Of a stretch of 64,000 bases of DNA, positions 22,801-34,279 are shown in pieces. Both the position numbers and the translations under genes were made by a program. The number at the start of each line of letters is the position of its first letter. The stretch's first letter is position 1. A model generated the notes under the pieces. That model was given only the letters and a program-made list of their open reading frames with translations, was not told the DNA's origin and did no database searches. This DNA is from Acanthochromis polyacanthus (lineage: Eukaryota; Chordata; Actinopteri; Pomacentridae): contig NC_067119.1 of the NCBI RefSeq assembly GCF_021347895.1, positions 2,182,534-2,246,533 on the forward strand, written 5' to 3'.

Positions 22801-23400
22801 AGCCACTATGCTAACACAGATTACACTTCCTGTTTGTTTTTTTTCCTGCTAAAAGAAGAATAGTGACACTCCATCAATGACTCACAAACTTCAAAGAGTC
22901 ACATTTGGTATTGGTGGAAGTTAAATTTAAGGCAAAAGACGGGGAAACGATCACAAACACTTAAAAAGGCTAGAGCGTCGGTGCTGAGTTTACCTCTGGA
23001 GACGTCAGGAACAAACCAGTAAAAGTGTTTGTGGCTGTTTACGGCTCTCAGGGTTAACCAGGGCTCAAACCATCTAATATGGATCTTTTCTCCACTTTTA
23101 GTATCTTTTCGTTTTTCTTTTTTTCCCCTTCCCTCCTCGTCCTCTGGTTTCTCAGCCTCCTCTCGTTCTTCATGTCTCCTCCCTCTGCTCCGGCCTTCAC
23201 CGATAATTAGTTTCAGAGGGAGACGAGGGGGAGGAGGAGGAGGAGGAGAGGAGGAGAAAAAGGACAGATGAGGAGGAGAGAAAATGGAAAGTTAAGTAAA
23301 AATGAGTCTTACTGTGACCACCGCTGCTGCTCTGACCCGTTTCTGTGGCCTTGTATTTCCACCACTGGCTTTAATAAGTTCTACTGCACAGTACTTACTA
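22801..23400. other. Unique sequence, no gene called
   Basis: A GA-rich run occurs at 23215-23285. No splice-supported exon is visible. Confidence 0.4.
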
Positions 23401-23475
23401 GTATTACTACTACTACTACTACTACTACTACTAGTACTACTACTACTAATACTATTACTACTAGTACTACTGTTG
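23401..23475 (+). repeat. (ACT)n microsatellite
   Basis: About 20 near-perfect ACT triplets with a few AGT/AAT interruptions. Confidence 0.9.
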
Positions 23476-23769
23476 GTATTACTGATGAATCAGTTGTAAC
23501 TGGGTCTGAATTCAGGCAGATTTCAGTAAATATGTTACCGTGCAGCTCACATACAAAGTATTTACCCTGCTTGAAAGTTATTCACTATTTTTCAACAATC
23601 CTCAAATATTTGATTTGACCTTTTTGGCAAGAAAATAGACTCTTTCGTGTCAGATGTCAAGAGATTTCTTCAAAGCAATTGTAGCTAATTAAAAGTAGTA
23701 AACATAAACAAGTAAAATAAGGGATTGCATTCATATTTACCCCCTTCAAGTTGGTATTTAGTAGATAAA

Positions 23770-24415
23770 CATCATGATGCTGCCTCCACCGTGCTTCACA
23801 GTGAAGTTATTGTGATGATGTTCAGTGTTTGGTGTCCATCAAACATATCATCTAGTCTGATGGACACAAAGCTCCATCCTGGTCTCCTCAGACCAAAGAA
23901 CCTTCTTCCAGGTGTCTTCAGAGTCTCCACATGTCTTCTGGTGAACTCTAGTCCAGATTTAATTGGAGCTTTTTCCATCAGAGTCTTTCTCTTTGTCTCC
24001 ATGAAGCTTTAACTGATGAAGAACAGACAACAGTTGTTGGATGAACAGTCTCTAACATCTCAGCTGCTGAAGCTGGAACTCCTTCAGAGGACTCATAGAG
24101 TCTTGGTGGCCTCCCTCTCTAGTCTCTCAGGTCTTGAGGACGTCCTGCTCTAGTCACATTTATTCATGTCCGTCTTCCTTCCATTTCTTATTGATGGATT
24201 TAACTGGACTCCTGGAGATTTTCAGGAACTTTAAATGTTCTTCTATCGTCCTGATTGGTGTTTTTCAACCACCTTTTCTCAGAGTTTCTTGGAGTGTCCT
24301 TTCGCCAGATGATCCATTTACTAACTGTGGGACTTCTAGCAGCAGCTGACTGCAGCTGTGTTGAGGCGAGTCACTCTACAGTGGGACTACAGTGATTCAC
24401 TTCTTTTATTTTCTT
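23770..24415 (-). mobile_element. Degenerate Tc1-like transposase relic (with native monomer)
   Basis: The minus strand shows a Tc1-type order: LEFTRRHVETLK (upstream of the SDE region), a degraded catalytic segment, then at 23770-23800 a single copy of the minisatellite monomer (CATCATGATGCTGCCTCCAC on plus). The 3' half on plus is the degenerate antisense of the transposase N-terminal half. No intact frame remains. This copy shows the single-copy context from which the six arrays could have expanded. Confidence 0.7.
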
Positions 24416-24639
24416 TACACTGAGCTTTTTTGTGGATTGAATAAATGTAAGAAAGTTTTTCACAGCCACAACATTTGAGGTGACAGATGAGCCATGCAGT
24501 TGCTGAATCTGTCTTGAGTTTAGATTGACAAATTTGAAAGTTTTTAAGTAAATTCAAGAGATGTTTAAAGGATTCTGGACACTCCTGATTTGTAAAAAGT
24601 AACTGAAACCTGAACTTTATACAAAACATTTATCAAGAA

Positions 24640-25420
24640 TCAGAAACAGTTTTATTGCCAGGAAAGTTTTATGTACAGGAACTTGATTTGTTTCAGTGTA
24701 TGACTGAAAACATTTACATGTAGATTAAAATATTTATGAGGCTACAAGTTTAATCAAAGGATTCTAAGTTTTTTTTCTGGCATCTTTGCTGGCAGATTTT
24801 GCCATTTTTTAACGTGTTTTTTTAAAATGTTATTTACAATGTAGATTAGATTCCAGCACTGATGTTGACCAATTTTCACCAGTTTTCCTTCCAATCTTAA
24901 ACTTTTGGTGAATCTGAAGTTTTGTTTTCTTCACAATGAGCAGTTTAATAAATGAAAGAAGGTTTTATTTCAGAGTCACAACCATTAACTGGTAACAACC
25001 AAAGTTTATAAAAATACAGAAAGAATGCGTCTTCATTTTAGACTTACAAATATGAACACATTTCAGGAGTTTCATGAGACGTCTGTGTTTTTAAATCAAC
25101 TTAAAAGATCAGCATCTTAACGATACTTTAAGTGATTTTCACCATTTTTAAACTGTTTTTGAGCATCACAATATTCTAGTGTTTTTAACACCTTTTTTCT
25201 GGCATCTTTGTTGTCCTTTAACAGGATTTTTCATGTTATTTACAGTCTTCCTTCTATCCTAACGATCTGGACAGAAAAATCTGTGCTTTTAATCATTTTG
25301 ATTTCCTCTTTGAGTCCATTCCAGAACTTTGGTGAATCTAAAGTTTTGTTTTCTTCTCACTGAGCAGTTTAATAAATGAAAGAAGGTTTTTACGGAACCG
25401 AAACCATTAACTGGAAACAG
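24640..25420. repeat. Tandem duplication of about 425 bp
   Basis: TTTTTTCTGGCATCTTTG occurs at about 24769 and 25194. TTTGGTGAATCT, AAGTTTTGTTTTCTTC and GCAGTTTAATAAATGAAAGA recur in order at 24903-24965 and 25329-25385. The offset is constant at about 425 bp. A poorer third copy may start near 24418. Confidence 0.8.
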
Positions 25421-25504
25421 CAAAAGTTTGAAAAAGAAAAAAAAAACGTCCAGAAAAGCAGCTTAAATAGAATAATGTGTGACAGGGGAAGCTGCTCGGC
25501 TCTG

Positions 25505-26230
25505 GTCCGGACTCTAATTGGACGATGAGGGTGTTCGGTGAGTGTGTCGGCGTTTCGATTTTCTCTTTTCTCTCTTGTTGTAAGGATGAAGAGGAGGAGG
25601 AGGAGGAGGAGGTGTCACCGTGGCTACAGTTGCCGGCGGTGACAGGACGGCAGCTGCTCTCTCTCTCTTCCTCCCCTTTCTCCTCCCGTCGTCTCTCGCC
25701 CTCCTCCTCCTCCTCTTCGTCGGTCCGGATGAAGGAAGCTCAGGGGAAATCATCACCATGTTTACTCCGACCCTCCTCCTCCCACGCCGTCCCATAACCC
25801 CCTGCTGCCTCCTCCGCCTCCCATATCTCTGTTTTCCGCCCCATGATGGTGGTTGTTAGACAGATAGACAGCAGCATCACGTCCTCCCCCCTCCGCCTCC
25901 CTCCTCCACTCGCTCTTGTAAATTTGTGACCTCCGCCGGCATCCAGAAGAAGAAGAAGGAAGAGATAGAGGCGGAAAAATGGCCGGCAATTGGCGGTGAT
26001 GTGAGGGGAAAAAAGGGGGGGAGTAAAGGCCAGACAATTGGCGGTGAGGGATGCACCAGAGAGGGGGGAGAAAGAGGCCTTGAGAGGGCGATCAATGCGA
26101 TGTTCACCTGCCGTCCACCTCCCCAATTTAAAGAGAAGGAGCTCTAACGATTTCCCCCGACCGCCTCCTCTCCCTTCAGCCGGGAAAGGAAAAAAAAACA
26201 AAAGTAGAAAAATTAGGTTTGGGCGCAGCA
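25505..26230. other. GC-rich, CpG-containing island with (GAG)n; no exon proven
   Basis: Alternating purine- and pyrimidine-rich blocks ((GAG)n near 25590-25612, (CTC)n near 25695-25720, GAAGAAGAAG near 25945) generate many overlapping frames on both strands. None has splice sites plus protein-like sequence. The block around 25910-26130 is non-repetitive and might be a conserved regulatory element. Confidence 0.35.
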
Positions 26231-26445
26231 ATGCATATAGATGGGAGAAAAATTAGCTCCAAACGCTGGAAGTTAAGACGGAAAATGGCTTTTAATGAAG
26301 CACAGATGGAGAAAAATTACAATTAGGTGTTAAAACACACGGAGGGAGAGAGAAAATGGGTTCAATGCAGGAGTTTAAAACCGAATATAAATAAATTCAA
26401 ACACCGCTGGAGGACTAATGCATGTAGTTAAACAAAAAGAAATCA

Positions 26446-27075
26446 GTTTTCTGGTGATAAAACCAAATTAAAGCTTTACAAAAGTCATGCATGAATGAAT
26501 ATGCAAACAAAGAAGCAAGAAAGGAAGATTTAAAAGTACATTTCATAAAAACAGGAAGGAAATTAGCAAATAATGCAATTAATTCAGGAAGAAAAAAGGG
26601 AATTCATGCATTTAGAACAAAAAAAAATCAACGTTCATTCAATCATAATTTTATTATTAGGACTGAATATAATTAGTTTTCTGGTGATAAACCCCCAAAA
26701 TTAAGTTATGCTTGAATGCATATGTAAGAAAATAGAGCTGGAATATAACCTTTAACTGTGCGTCTCATAAAAACAGGAAGGAAATTACAAAAAAAGTCAA
26801 TTAATCAAGCAAGAAAAGATGTAATTCTTTATTTTTTTTTCTTAAATTAAAGTTACATGTAATCATAATTTAGTATTAGACTGGATATGTTTAATTTTCC
26901 GGTGATAAAACCCAAATCTGTGTTAAAAAATAATGCAAGAACGAACATACAAACAAAAAGGTCTAGAAAATAACCTTTGACTGTGCTTCTCTTAAAAACA
27001 GGATGGAAATTAGCTAAAAATACAATTAATAAGCAAGAAAAAGATGAAATTCAGGCAATAAATTGGTTTTCTGGT
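26446..27075. repeat. Tandem repeat of about 180-225 bp, 3-4 units
   Basis: TTTTCTGGTGATAAA begins units at about 26448, 26678 and 26896, with a partial at 27067. TAAAAACAGGAAGGAAATTA and CAATTAAT.AAGCAAGAAA recur in fixed positions within units. AT-rich and non-coding. Confidence 0.8.
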
Positions 27076-27267
27076 GGTGAAAAATCACATCTGTGTTCAA
27101 AAAACAATAATTCACGGTGGAGGAAGGTGGTGGTGGAAAAGAAATCTGCAGTATTAGTAGTTCTAGCAAATGACTGTTTTGTTGTATTTAAAACAGCAAA
27201 AGATTATTATTTCATTCAATTTTGTGGTCATTTTCATCACTTTTTACATTAAAGAAAAACTTTACAG

Positions 27268-27899
27268 TGGCAGCATGGTGGTGGCAGCATCATGATGAAG
27301 TACGGTGGTGGCAGCATCATGACGTGAAGCACGGTGGTGGCAGCATCATGACGTGAAGCACGGTGGAGACAGCATTATGATGTGAAGCAAGGTGGAGACA
27401 GCATTATGATGTGAAGCACGGTGGAGGCAGCATCATGACGTGAAGCAAGGTGGAGACAGCATTATGATGTGAAGCACGGTGGTGACGACATCATGATGTG
27501 AAGCACGGTGGTGGCGGCATCATGATGTGAAGCACGGTGGTGGCGGCATCATGATGTGAAGCACGGTGGTGGCGGCATCATGATGTGAAGCACGGTGGTG
27601 GCGGCATCATGATGAAGCACGGTGGTGGCGGCATCATGATGAAGCACGGTGGTGGCGGCATCATGATGTGAAGCACGGTGGTGGTGGCATCATGATGTGA
27701 AGCACGGTGGTGGCGGCATCATGATGTGAAGCACGGTGGTGGCGGCATCATGATGAAGCACGGTGGTGGCGGCATCATGATGTGAAGCACGGTGGTGGTG
27801 GCATCATGATGTGAAGCACGGTGGTGGTGGCATCATGATGTGAAGCAAGGTGGTGGCGGCATCATGATGTGAAGCAAGGTGGTGGCGGCATCATGATGT
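27268..27899 (+). repeat. Tc1-derived minisatellite, array 6
   Basis: About 22 monomers in the sense orientation. The left units are variable (GTGGAGACAGCATTATGATG); from about 27480 they are uniform, with GGTGGTGGCGGCATCATGAT as the private variant. Confidence 0.9.
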
Positions 27900-28490
27900 T
27901 CTCAGCAACAGGCCCAGATATCTTTGAGCTTCTGGAACCTTTACTTTAATCTGAGCTTTTGTTGATGAAAAGTTTGGTTTTTCTGTGTGACTGCCAGCTA
28001 GGCCAAGTCGGCTTCATGCTAAGCTAGGCTAACACCCACAGTCACCTGCCAGCCGCTCACTCTGAGTATCTGGTGGGCTCAAACTCTGGTGGATCCAGTT
28101 TAAACGTCTGTCGATACGGTGGCGGTGTGACAGTCTGCTCAGTTCCTCAGTGTTAGACGTCAATACGTCGCTGTAGAAATGTCAGCAGACTAATTCCGGG
28201 GCCCCAGCCATTCTGAATGTGAATTGACTGAGTGTCATCGTCGTAATATCAAAGCTACAATAAGACACGCTGATATCTCTGACACATGTGACTATTCATG
28301 TTCCCGCCTGGCTGCCCCGACCTGTCAGCCCTGTCGATATGATTATTCCTGCCTCTAATTGAAGTCAGGGAGGAAGCAGGAGGAGATGGTGGTTGTCATC
28401 GTAGAGGAGGAGGACGTCCAGATACTGCCATGTTACTGGAGGTTTATGATGCGTTTAATGACAGCTGGGAACCTGGAATTTAAGAATCTG
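27900..28490. other. Non-repetitive island; candidate conserved non-coding element
   Basis: Balanced composition, no repeats and no exon. The segment 28190-28400 has dense AT-rich core words (CATGTGACTATTCATG, GATTATTCCTGCCTCTAATT) of the kind seen in vertebrate developmental enhancers. This is only a composition-based suggestion. Confidence 0.25.
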
Positions 28491-28494
28491 ACTA

Positions 28495-29067
28495 GGACCA
28501 CAACTTGGAGAGTTTGAGGGATCTTTTGGCTTCACACGTACAAAATTTGTCCTGGAAGACTACTTCTGTGTTGATGATTTTTGATACCTGGACAGTAAAA
28601 ATCTAGTAAAACACTAACAGAACTTTGATTCTTGACCCGGTAACTAGAGTAAAGTTGCTGGGGTGGTTTGAAGGATCTTCTGGCTTCACAAGTTTGAAAT
28701 TAGTCCCGGAAAACTACTTGTGGTTTGATGATTTACGATATCTAAGCAGCAAATATCTAATAAAACACCAACAGAATTTTGAGTCCCTACCTGGTAATAG
28801 AGAAAATTTGCATCTAGGGCAGTTTGAAAGATCTTCTAGCATCACAAGTTTTAAATTAGTCCTGTAAAACTACTTGTGGGTTGATGATTTATGATATCTG
28901 AGTAGGAAATATCTAGTAAAATGTCAACAGAACACTGATTCCCTACCTGGTAACTTGAATAAAGTTGCATCTGGGGCAGTTTGAAAGATCTTCAGGCTTC
29001 ACAAGTTTGAAATTTGTCCAAGAAAATTACTTTTAAAGATCTTCTGGCTTCAGACATACAAAATTGG
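28495..29067. repeat. Tandem repeat of about 130-170 bp, left block
   Basis: AGATCTTCTGGCTTCACAAG, TTGAAATTAGTCC, AACTACTTGTGGTTTGATGA and AAATATCTAGTAAAAC recur at about 28515, 28670, 28830 and 28985. The same repeat resumes at 31268, so the array is interrupted by the retroelement-related segment. Confidence 0.8.
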
Positions 29068-30042
29068 TGCAGCCAGGTGGTATGGGATTATTATTATAGG
29101 TAATCCTGCCTTGTTTTACTCTGGCTGCATGCTGTTGTTTGATTGGTTTGATTGGTTGTGAGTGTGTCTGGATGGGTATTTTTGACCCGGCTGGGCAGCA
29201 GCACCAAGCAGGTGGCATCACTGGGCTCATCAGGTCCTTTCAGACTCAGACCAGGTGGCATTACTGGGTTCATCAGGTGGGTTCTTTTGGTCTCTCAGCG
29301 GAACAAGAGGCAGAGTGTGGCGGCGTGGATTCTTCTTCAGACTCAGCAGCCCCAAAGCAGGAGGTTTGGAGAACGGGCTGAGGACCCATAAGCCCCGCTG
29401 TCAGACGGTGAGCGGGAGGACGGAGGACCGACTGTGGGAGCAGCTGGATAGGAGGCTAGCATTAGCCACGCTAGCCCGGCGGCTAGCGTCCTTCAGATTG
29501 GAACGTTTCACCGCACTCAGTGTTTTTCTGAGCGCTGTTTCACCGCACTCGATGTTTTGTGGACCAAACAGCGTTGCAACGTGTTGTCGTTTCAGACTGA
29601 ACACGGGAAAGTGAGTAAACTTGGCCATGTGTGTGTGTGGGGACATGCGTGCCTGAGTGAGTGATCATAGAGCATAATTCTATTGTTCTATTGTATTGAC
29701 TTTGGGTTTTGAAACGGTGGGATAAACTGAAAGGGAAATATTGCTGTTTGTGTGACAGAGGGATTTAGTTTAACATCAGAACTGGTCATTAGCACCATCC
29801 GGGGTCACCATCTGAACAGACAATAACCAGTTCTGGGAAAGTTTATGGTATTTCTTTTGTTTTCTTCACTTATTGGTTGTGTATATACATTTGTTTTGTA
29901 TTAAATCCGGCCTCTCTTTAGTTAATTTGGCCAAAAAGAAAAACCTTCTCTGGGTCTCATTTTATTTTGATATCTATTATTTATTTAGTAGTTTCATTTA
30001 GCTTTAGGAACCCGAGCACCCACTATTCTCGGGGTGATCACA
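29068..30042 (+). mobile_element. Possible 5' LTR of the gag-bearing retroelement
   Basis: The segment starts TGCAGCC exactly where the flanking tandem repeat stops and could end at TGATCACA (30042), giving TG...CA ends. It contains an ATTAAA at about 29899. No second LTR is present in the window for comparison, because the element is cut off in gag, so the LTR assignment is positional inference only. Confidence 0.3.
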
Positions 30043-30337
30043 TAAAAATCAGAGGCACTGCTGGGATTTAAATTTAGTGTAAAAGTAGCTTGTAGGTATC
30101 ACTATACTAACTGTAAAAGTAATACTGACCCAGAGATTTAAGAACTTCGTTTAAAACATACATTCCTTAGCTGTGAACCTGAACAGTTACATTGAAGGGT
30201 ACCTTAAGTATAAACTAAAAGCTCTCCCACTGTAAACTAAACTTAAAGAGTTCTATTAGGTAATCTAAATCAAGAAAAATAAGCTAAACATAAATCAAGT
30301 TGAAATAACTGAAACTGTCCAAATTTACTCTGAACAA

Positions 30338-31267
30338 GTGAACTACACAACACCTTGGGACGGCTCAACTGAAGAACTGGAGTGTTGGAGAAGGCATAGA
30401 TCCAGCGAAGGCCTTGCTGCTGAAAGATGTACCTCCAGACGCTGTTTTATTGAAGAAACACTGCAGAATATCAAAGCACTCGGGAAAGTCCGAGTCGGAG
30501 GAAGGATGTATGAACTGAAGTCCCAAAGTCTAACTGCGTTATGTGAGTGCAGGGAAAATGTGAATACAAGCGCTGTTCCTCTGGATGTTCTGCCTGAGGG
30601 GTCTGCTGTGTCATGGAGAAACCTTGGACCCTCTGAAGAGGAGCAGGAAGAAAAGCCACCGGTTCCAGGTGATGGTCAAGATGTGTCACAGTCTGATGCC
30701 AGTTTTCAGTCTCCATTACAAGCTTCTTCTCCTGAAGCTATCATCAGAGCAGTTGGGGATATTCTGCAAAAGACAAGCAGGACCACAACCAGTGACAGTC
30801 GTCAATACAGAAGGCTGCGGGCTTTCTCAGGGGTCACACCCACAGCCCTTGGAGAAGAACAGTTGGAAAACTGTGTCAAACAAGCCAGACTAATGATTGA
30901 AGACTGTGATGGATCTGAAAGAGAGAAGAGGATGACAATCATGTAAAGTGTAAAGGTTCTGCTCTAGAGATCCTGCAACCCCAATGCCACGTCTATGGGC
31001 TACCTTGACATTCTACGAGAACACCTTTGGCACACCAGAAAGCGGTGAAGAACTCTACTTTGCTTTCAGAATGCTGTCAACACCCTGCTGAGAAACTCTG
31101 AGTTCCTGAGACGTATGGAACGAGTCCTGAATAAAGTAATCCAAAAAGGTGGGTTCTAGTCAGTCACAGCCGATTAGTCCGTCTTGACCAACTCATTAAA
31201 GGGGCCACCAGACCTAATCTAATGATGAAACGCAGGACTTTAGAGCCTCCATCGGCTTTTCCACGAG
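30338..31267 (+). pseudogene. Broken Ty3/gypsy gag of the PNMA type
   Basis: The longest open frame (30338-30946) carries EETLQNIKALGKVRVGGR (residues 39-56) and LTALCECRENVNTSAVPLDV (65-84), the N-terminal pattern of PNMA/gypsy Gag. It then has LRAFSGVTP (160-168) and KQARLMIED (181-189), the start of the capsid-like N-lobe. Downstream, pieces in other frames continue the same protein: GTPESGEELYFAFRML, LRRMERVLNKVIQKGG and LVRLDQLIKGATRPNLMMKR. Several frameshifts and stops separate them (including one before residue 37, where KALLLKDVPPD lies in another frame), so it is not a functional gene. Homology stops at about 31267 where the tandem repeat resumes. No zinc knuckle, protease or RT follows. 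Confidence 0.75.
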
Positions 31268-31400
31268 ATCGTCTGGCTTCACAAGTTTGAAATGTGTTGT
31301 GGGAACTTCTAATTTTAAATACCTAGGCAGGAAAAACCAAAGAACGCCAACAGAAACCCAATTTTCTGTTTGGTAGCTCAAGTAAAGTTACAGAAAACGA
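31268..31400. repeat. Tandem repeat of about 150 bp, right block
   Basis: CGTCTGGCTTCACAAGTTTG and the following words match units at 28495-29067 in the same orientation. It is the other side of the array split by the retroelement-derived segment. Confidence 0.65.
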
Positions 31401-32300
31401 CATCACTATAATATCTAACAGGGCGATACTAAAGAACACAGAACCAGAAGTCACGTTTCCTGTTTGGTAAAGTTTCTAAGCTTCCACGTCATTCCTAAGT
31501 TTACAGCCCACACAGTAAATGCAGCTTTATATTAATTATCTTACAATATTGCTCTGTTGGACTGCACCAACAAGATTACCTCAAAGTTTAGCAATAATTT
31601 GTTTAAAAGGAATAAATACAGACTTAATTAATCTCAGGTGAGTAAATTCAAATTTATCGGTCCATTTTGCCATTTTCTCCTTTGTAGGTTCAAAATAAAT
31701 GAATTATGCAGAAAAAAACGGCCTCTCCATAGTTTATCATTCTGTCTGTTCCTAAAGGATGCAGTCAGAAACAGATTAAAATGGTTAAATATAGATTTTG
31801 ATAACTCTTTCTGACATTTTGAAGTAAGACCGTACGAATCTCAGCTTTGACTGTTTAATTATGAGCTTCCTGCAGTAAAACCACCTGGTTACGGCAGAAA
31901 ATAGATCCTGAAGCGGTTGAAAGTTGTCCGTCAGCACTGAGCTGGAGCGGCTCTGAAGAATCTCATTATGGACTTTGTAAAGTTACAGAGCTGCACTTTT
32001 TAGAAAAGAGAACATTTTGACTTCCAAAGGCTGCAAGTTCAATCTGCAGTTCATCGTTTTACTGCGGAGCATTTTCCAAAGTTTTCGGATTGATTTTTCA
32101 GCCGTCCGTGTGCAGATGGAAGAAACCGAGTCGATACGAAAATGTGAAAATGACTTTACTCACTGAGTTCACTCAGAACAGAGTCCTAACGGGGCGCTGG
32201 ACAAGCATTCTGGATGAAATTATGGACAAAAAAAACCCCAACAACATACCAGGTGCAAACAGGAAGTCCATGAACAATGCTGGATTTCAATCCTTCAGAG
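31401..32300. other. AT-rich unique sequence, nothing recognised
   Basis: No exon, RNA gene or repeat boundary could be supported. Confidence 0.4.
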
Positions 32301-32560
32301 GAGCCTTGTTGTGCAGCGACACTCTGCTCCCAGTGCTCCTGAAACATTTCCCAGTTGTATTTTATTAACAATGAGTAAAGTAGGGCTAGTCGGTAACAAA
32401 TATGGTGACAAAGATATTTTAGGCTGTCACATTTTGTCAGTTTGGTGCATCGGTTGTGCAGCGATGCTCTGCTCCCAGTGCTCCTGCAGCATTTCAGACA
32501 CTTCCTGGTTGTGTTTTTGTCATCAACAGCATATAAAGTATAACTAATCAGGAACAAATG
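32301..32560. repeat. Tandem repeat (GTGCAGCGACACTCTGCTCC family), first block
   Basis: Two units (about 32306 and 32451) with TGTGCAGCGA, CTCTGCTCCCAGTGCTCCTG, ACTTCCTGGTTGT and AACA.CATATAAAGTA in fixed order, period about 145 bp. The family continues at 34280-34820. Confidence 0.8.
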
Positions 32561-32566
32561 CTTAAA

Positions 32567-33500
32567 TCCTGCATTATTCTTTCACATTCTACACACTAAG
32601 TGCAGCAGATGCCGCTATTACTGATAGAAACGCTGCACAAAAGCGTAAAAATGATCCTTTAATGCAGCCGTTGTGCGTTCGCTGGTGTTGTTTTGGTTGT
32701 AGTCCAGTTTTCAGGCCAGTTGTGTTGCAGAAAACGGCATCACTACGATATCTGACAGGTAAATGTGATAGAAAATACCACCGGAATTGGATTTCTTTTA
32801 CATGCATTTTAGAAAACTCTGCCTGCAGTTCAGCCAAATATAAGGTTTTATCATGTGACTGTTTGGCGTCTTGATTCTGTGGAGGAGCAGGTTTTTAAAT
32901 GTTCTTTTTTTTCTAATATTTTGGCACATTTTTAAACAAAACATGTTAAAATAAATTGATTTTGCTGGAAGTTTTTTTCCAATAGAATTGCATGTTTCAC
33001 ATGAGTAGTTTAAGGACCGTCGGAAAATTGAAAATCCAGCAGTTCTCATTTTAGTTTCTGGCAAATTAAATGTGGCAGTTTGATTTTCTAAAAAAAAAAA
33101 AATGGAGCATGTTTTGTGAAACACTGACTGCACTTCAGTTGACTGAATTTTGTCGATTCTGTGGAGGAGCAGGGTTTTACTGATTTTTTTTTTTGAATGT
33201 TTTAGCAAATTTTTTAAATTAAACGTGTACATTAAATAGTTTGAAAAATCTGAAGTTTTTTTTTTTCTAATGGAATCACATGGCACATAATTAGTTTAAT
33301 TACTGCTGGAAAGTTGAAAATCCTACAATTGTTTCAGTTTTTGCAGTTTCTGGTGAATATATTGTGGTTTTTTTCGGTTAAATCATGCATTATTCTTGCA
33401 CATCCTGCACACTTACAGCAGCTCGATGCTGCTTTTACTGATAGAAACGACGCACAAACGATCCTTTAAAGCAGCCGTTGTGTGTTCGCTGGCGTTGTGT
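32567..33500. repeat. Direct duplications within 32.6-33.5 kb
   Basis: TACTGATAGAAACG, GATCCTTTAA and GCAGCCGTTGTG (32617-32675) recur at 33438-33482. GATTCTGTGGAGGAGCAGG (32874-32892) recurs at 33155-33174, with about 180 bp of following similarity through GAAAGTTGAAAATCC. They form a nested direct-repeat block of non-coding DNA. Confidence 0.75.
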
Positions 33501-33618
33501 TGCAGGTTTAGCTGTTAGTTCTCAGGGCAACTCTCTCAGTCTGATGTGTTTGCTGTTGACCTTTAAACAACTCTGTCCCATCATCCTCTGCTCCTCTTAC
33601 CAAGGCCCTGAGGGAATG

Positions 33619-33641
33619 CGCACACACACACACACACACAC
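33619..33641. repeat. Short (AC)n microsatellite
   Basis: About 11 AC units. It sits within otherwise unique sequence. Confidence 0.85.
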
Positions 33642-34270
33642 AGCTGAACAGGCTTAGAGGCTGCAGCGTCTTGCAAACACACTCATGCATGTAAATGTGC
33701 TGCAGCCGGCTGGAGAAACGGCGTTCATGTAAAACTGAGCACACCAGCCCTGATCCAGCCGAGGAGGCATCACTGTCTGAGGTTTGGTGGTAATGAGGCC
33801 TGTCATCCCTCCACCGCCTCCTCTCCCTCCTTCCTCCTCTCTTTCTTCTTTCATTGATCTGCTAACAGATCCCCAATATAACAACTAGCAGTCGCAGTGG
33901 GAGCCTCCTCCTCTTCCTCCTCGACAGCATCCCTCCGGACCATTTAAAAACCCTCCACCACTTTCTCTCTCTCTGTCTCTTCCTCCCCTCCGTCTTGTTA
34001 TAGCGGCTGACAAAGCGAGCGCCGGACGTTTGAGCCGCTAGTTTGTCCGTCTGTCCGTCCGTCTCACCTGCTGGTCCTGAGGAAAAATAAAAACAGCAGC
34101 AGCCAGAAAACATGGACTCAGCTGAGATGCTTCAGGGAGAGGAAAGCTTCACAGGATGACACTTCTGAGGGAGTTCATTTTACATTTTACTCATGTAAAA
34201 GCAGAGAAACGGTCCCTCTGAGGCTCCCAGGAAGTGATGACGGCATTGAAACTGTTCATCTGAGAGAAAT
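33642..34270. other. Non-repetitive, partly pyrimidine-rich; no gene called
   Basis: Composition is balanced at 33740-34110 with CTTTCTCTCTCTCTG-type pyrimidine tracts. Frames across it lack splice context. Possible regulatory island, unproven. Confidence 0.3.
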
Positions 34271-34279
34271 TACTCATGA

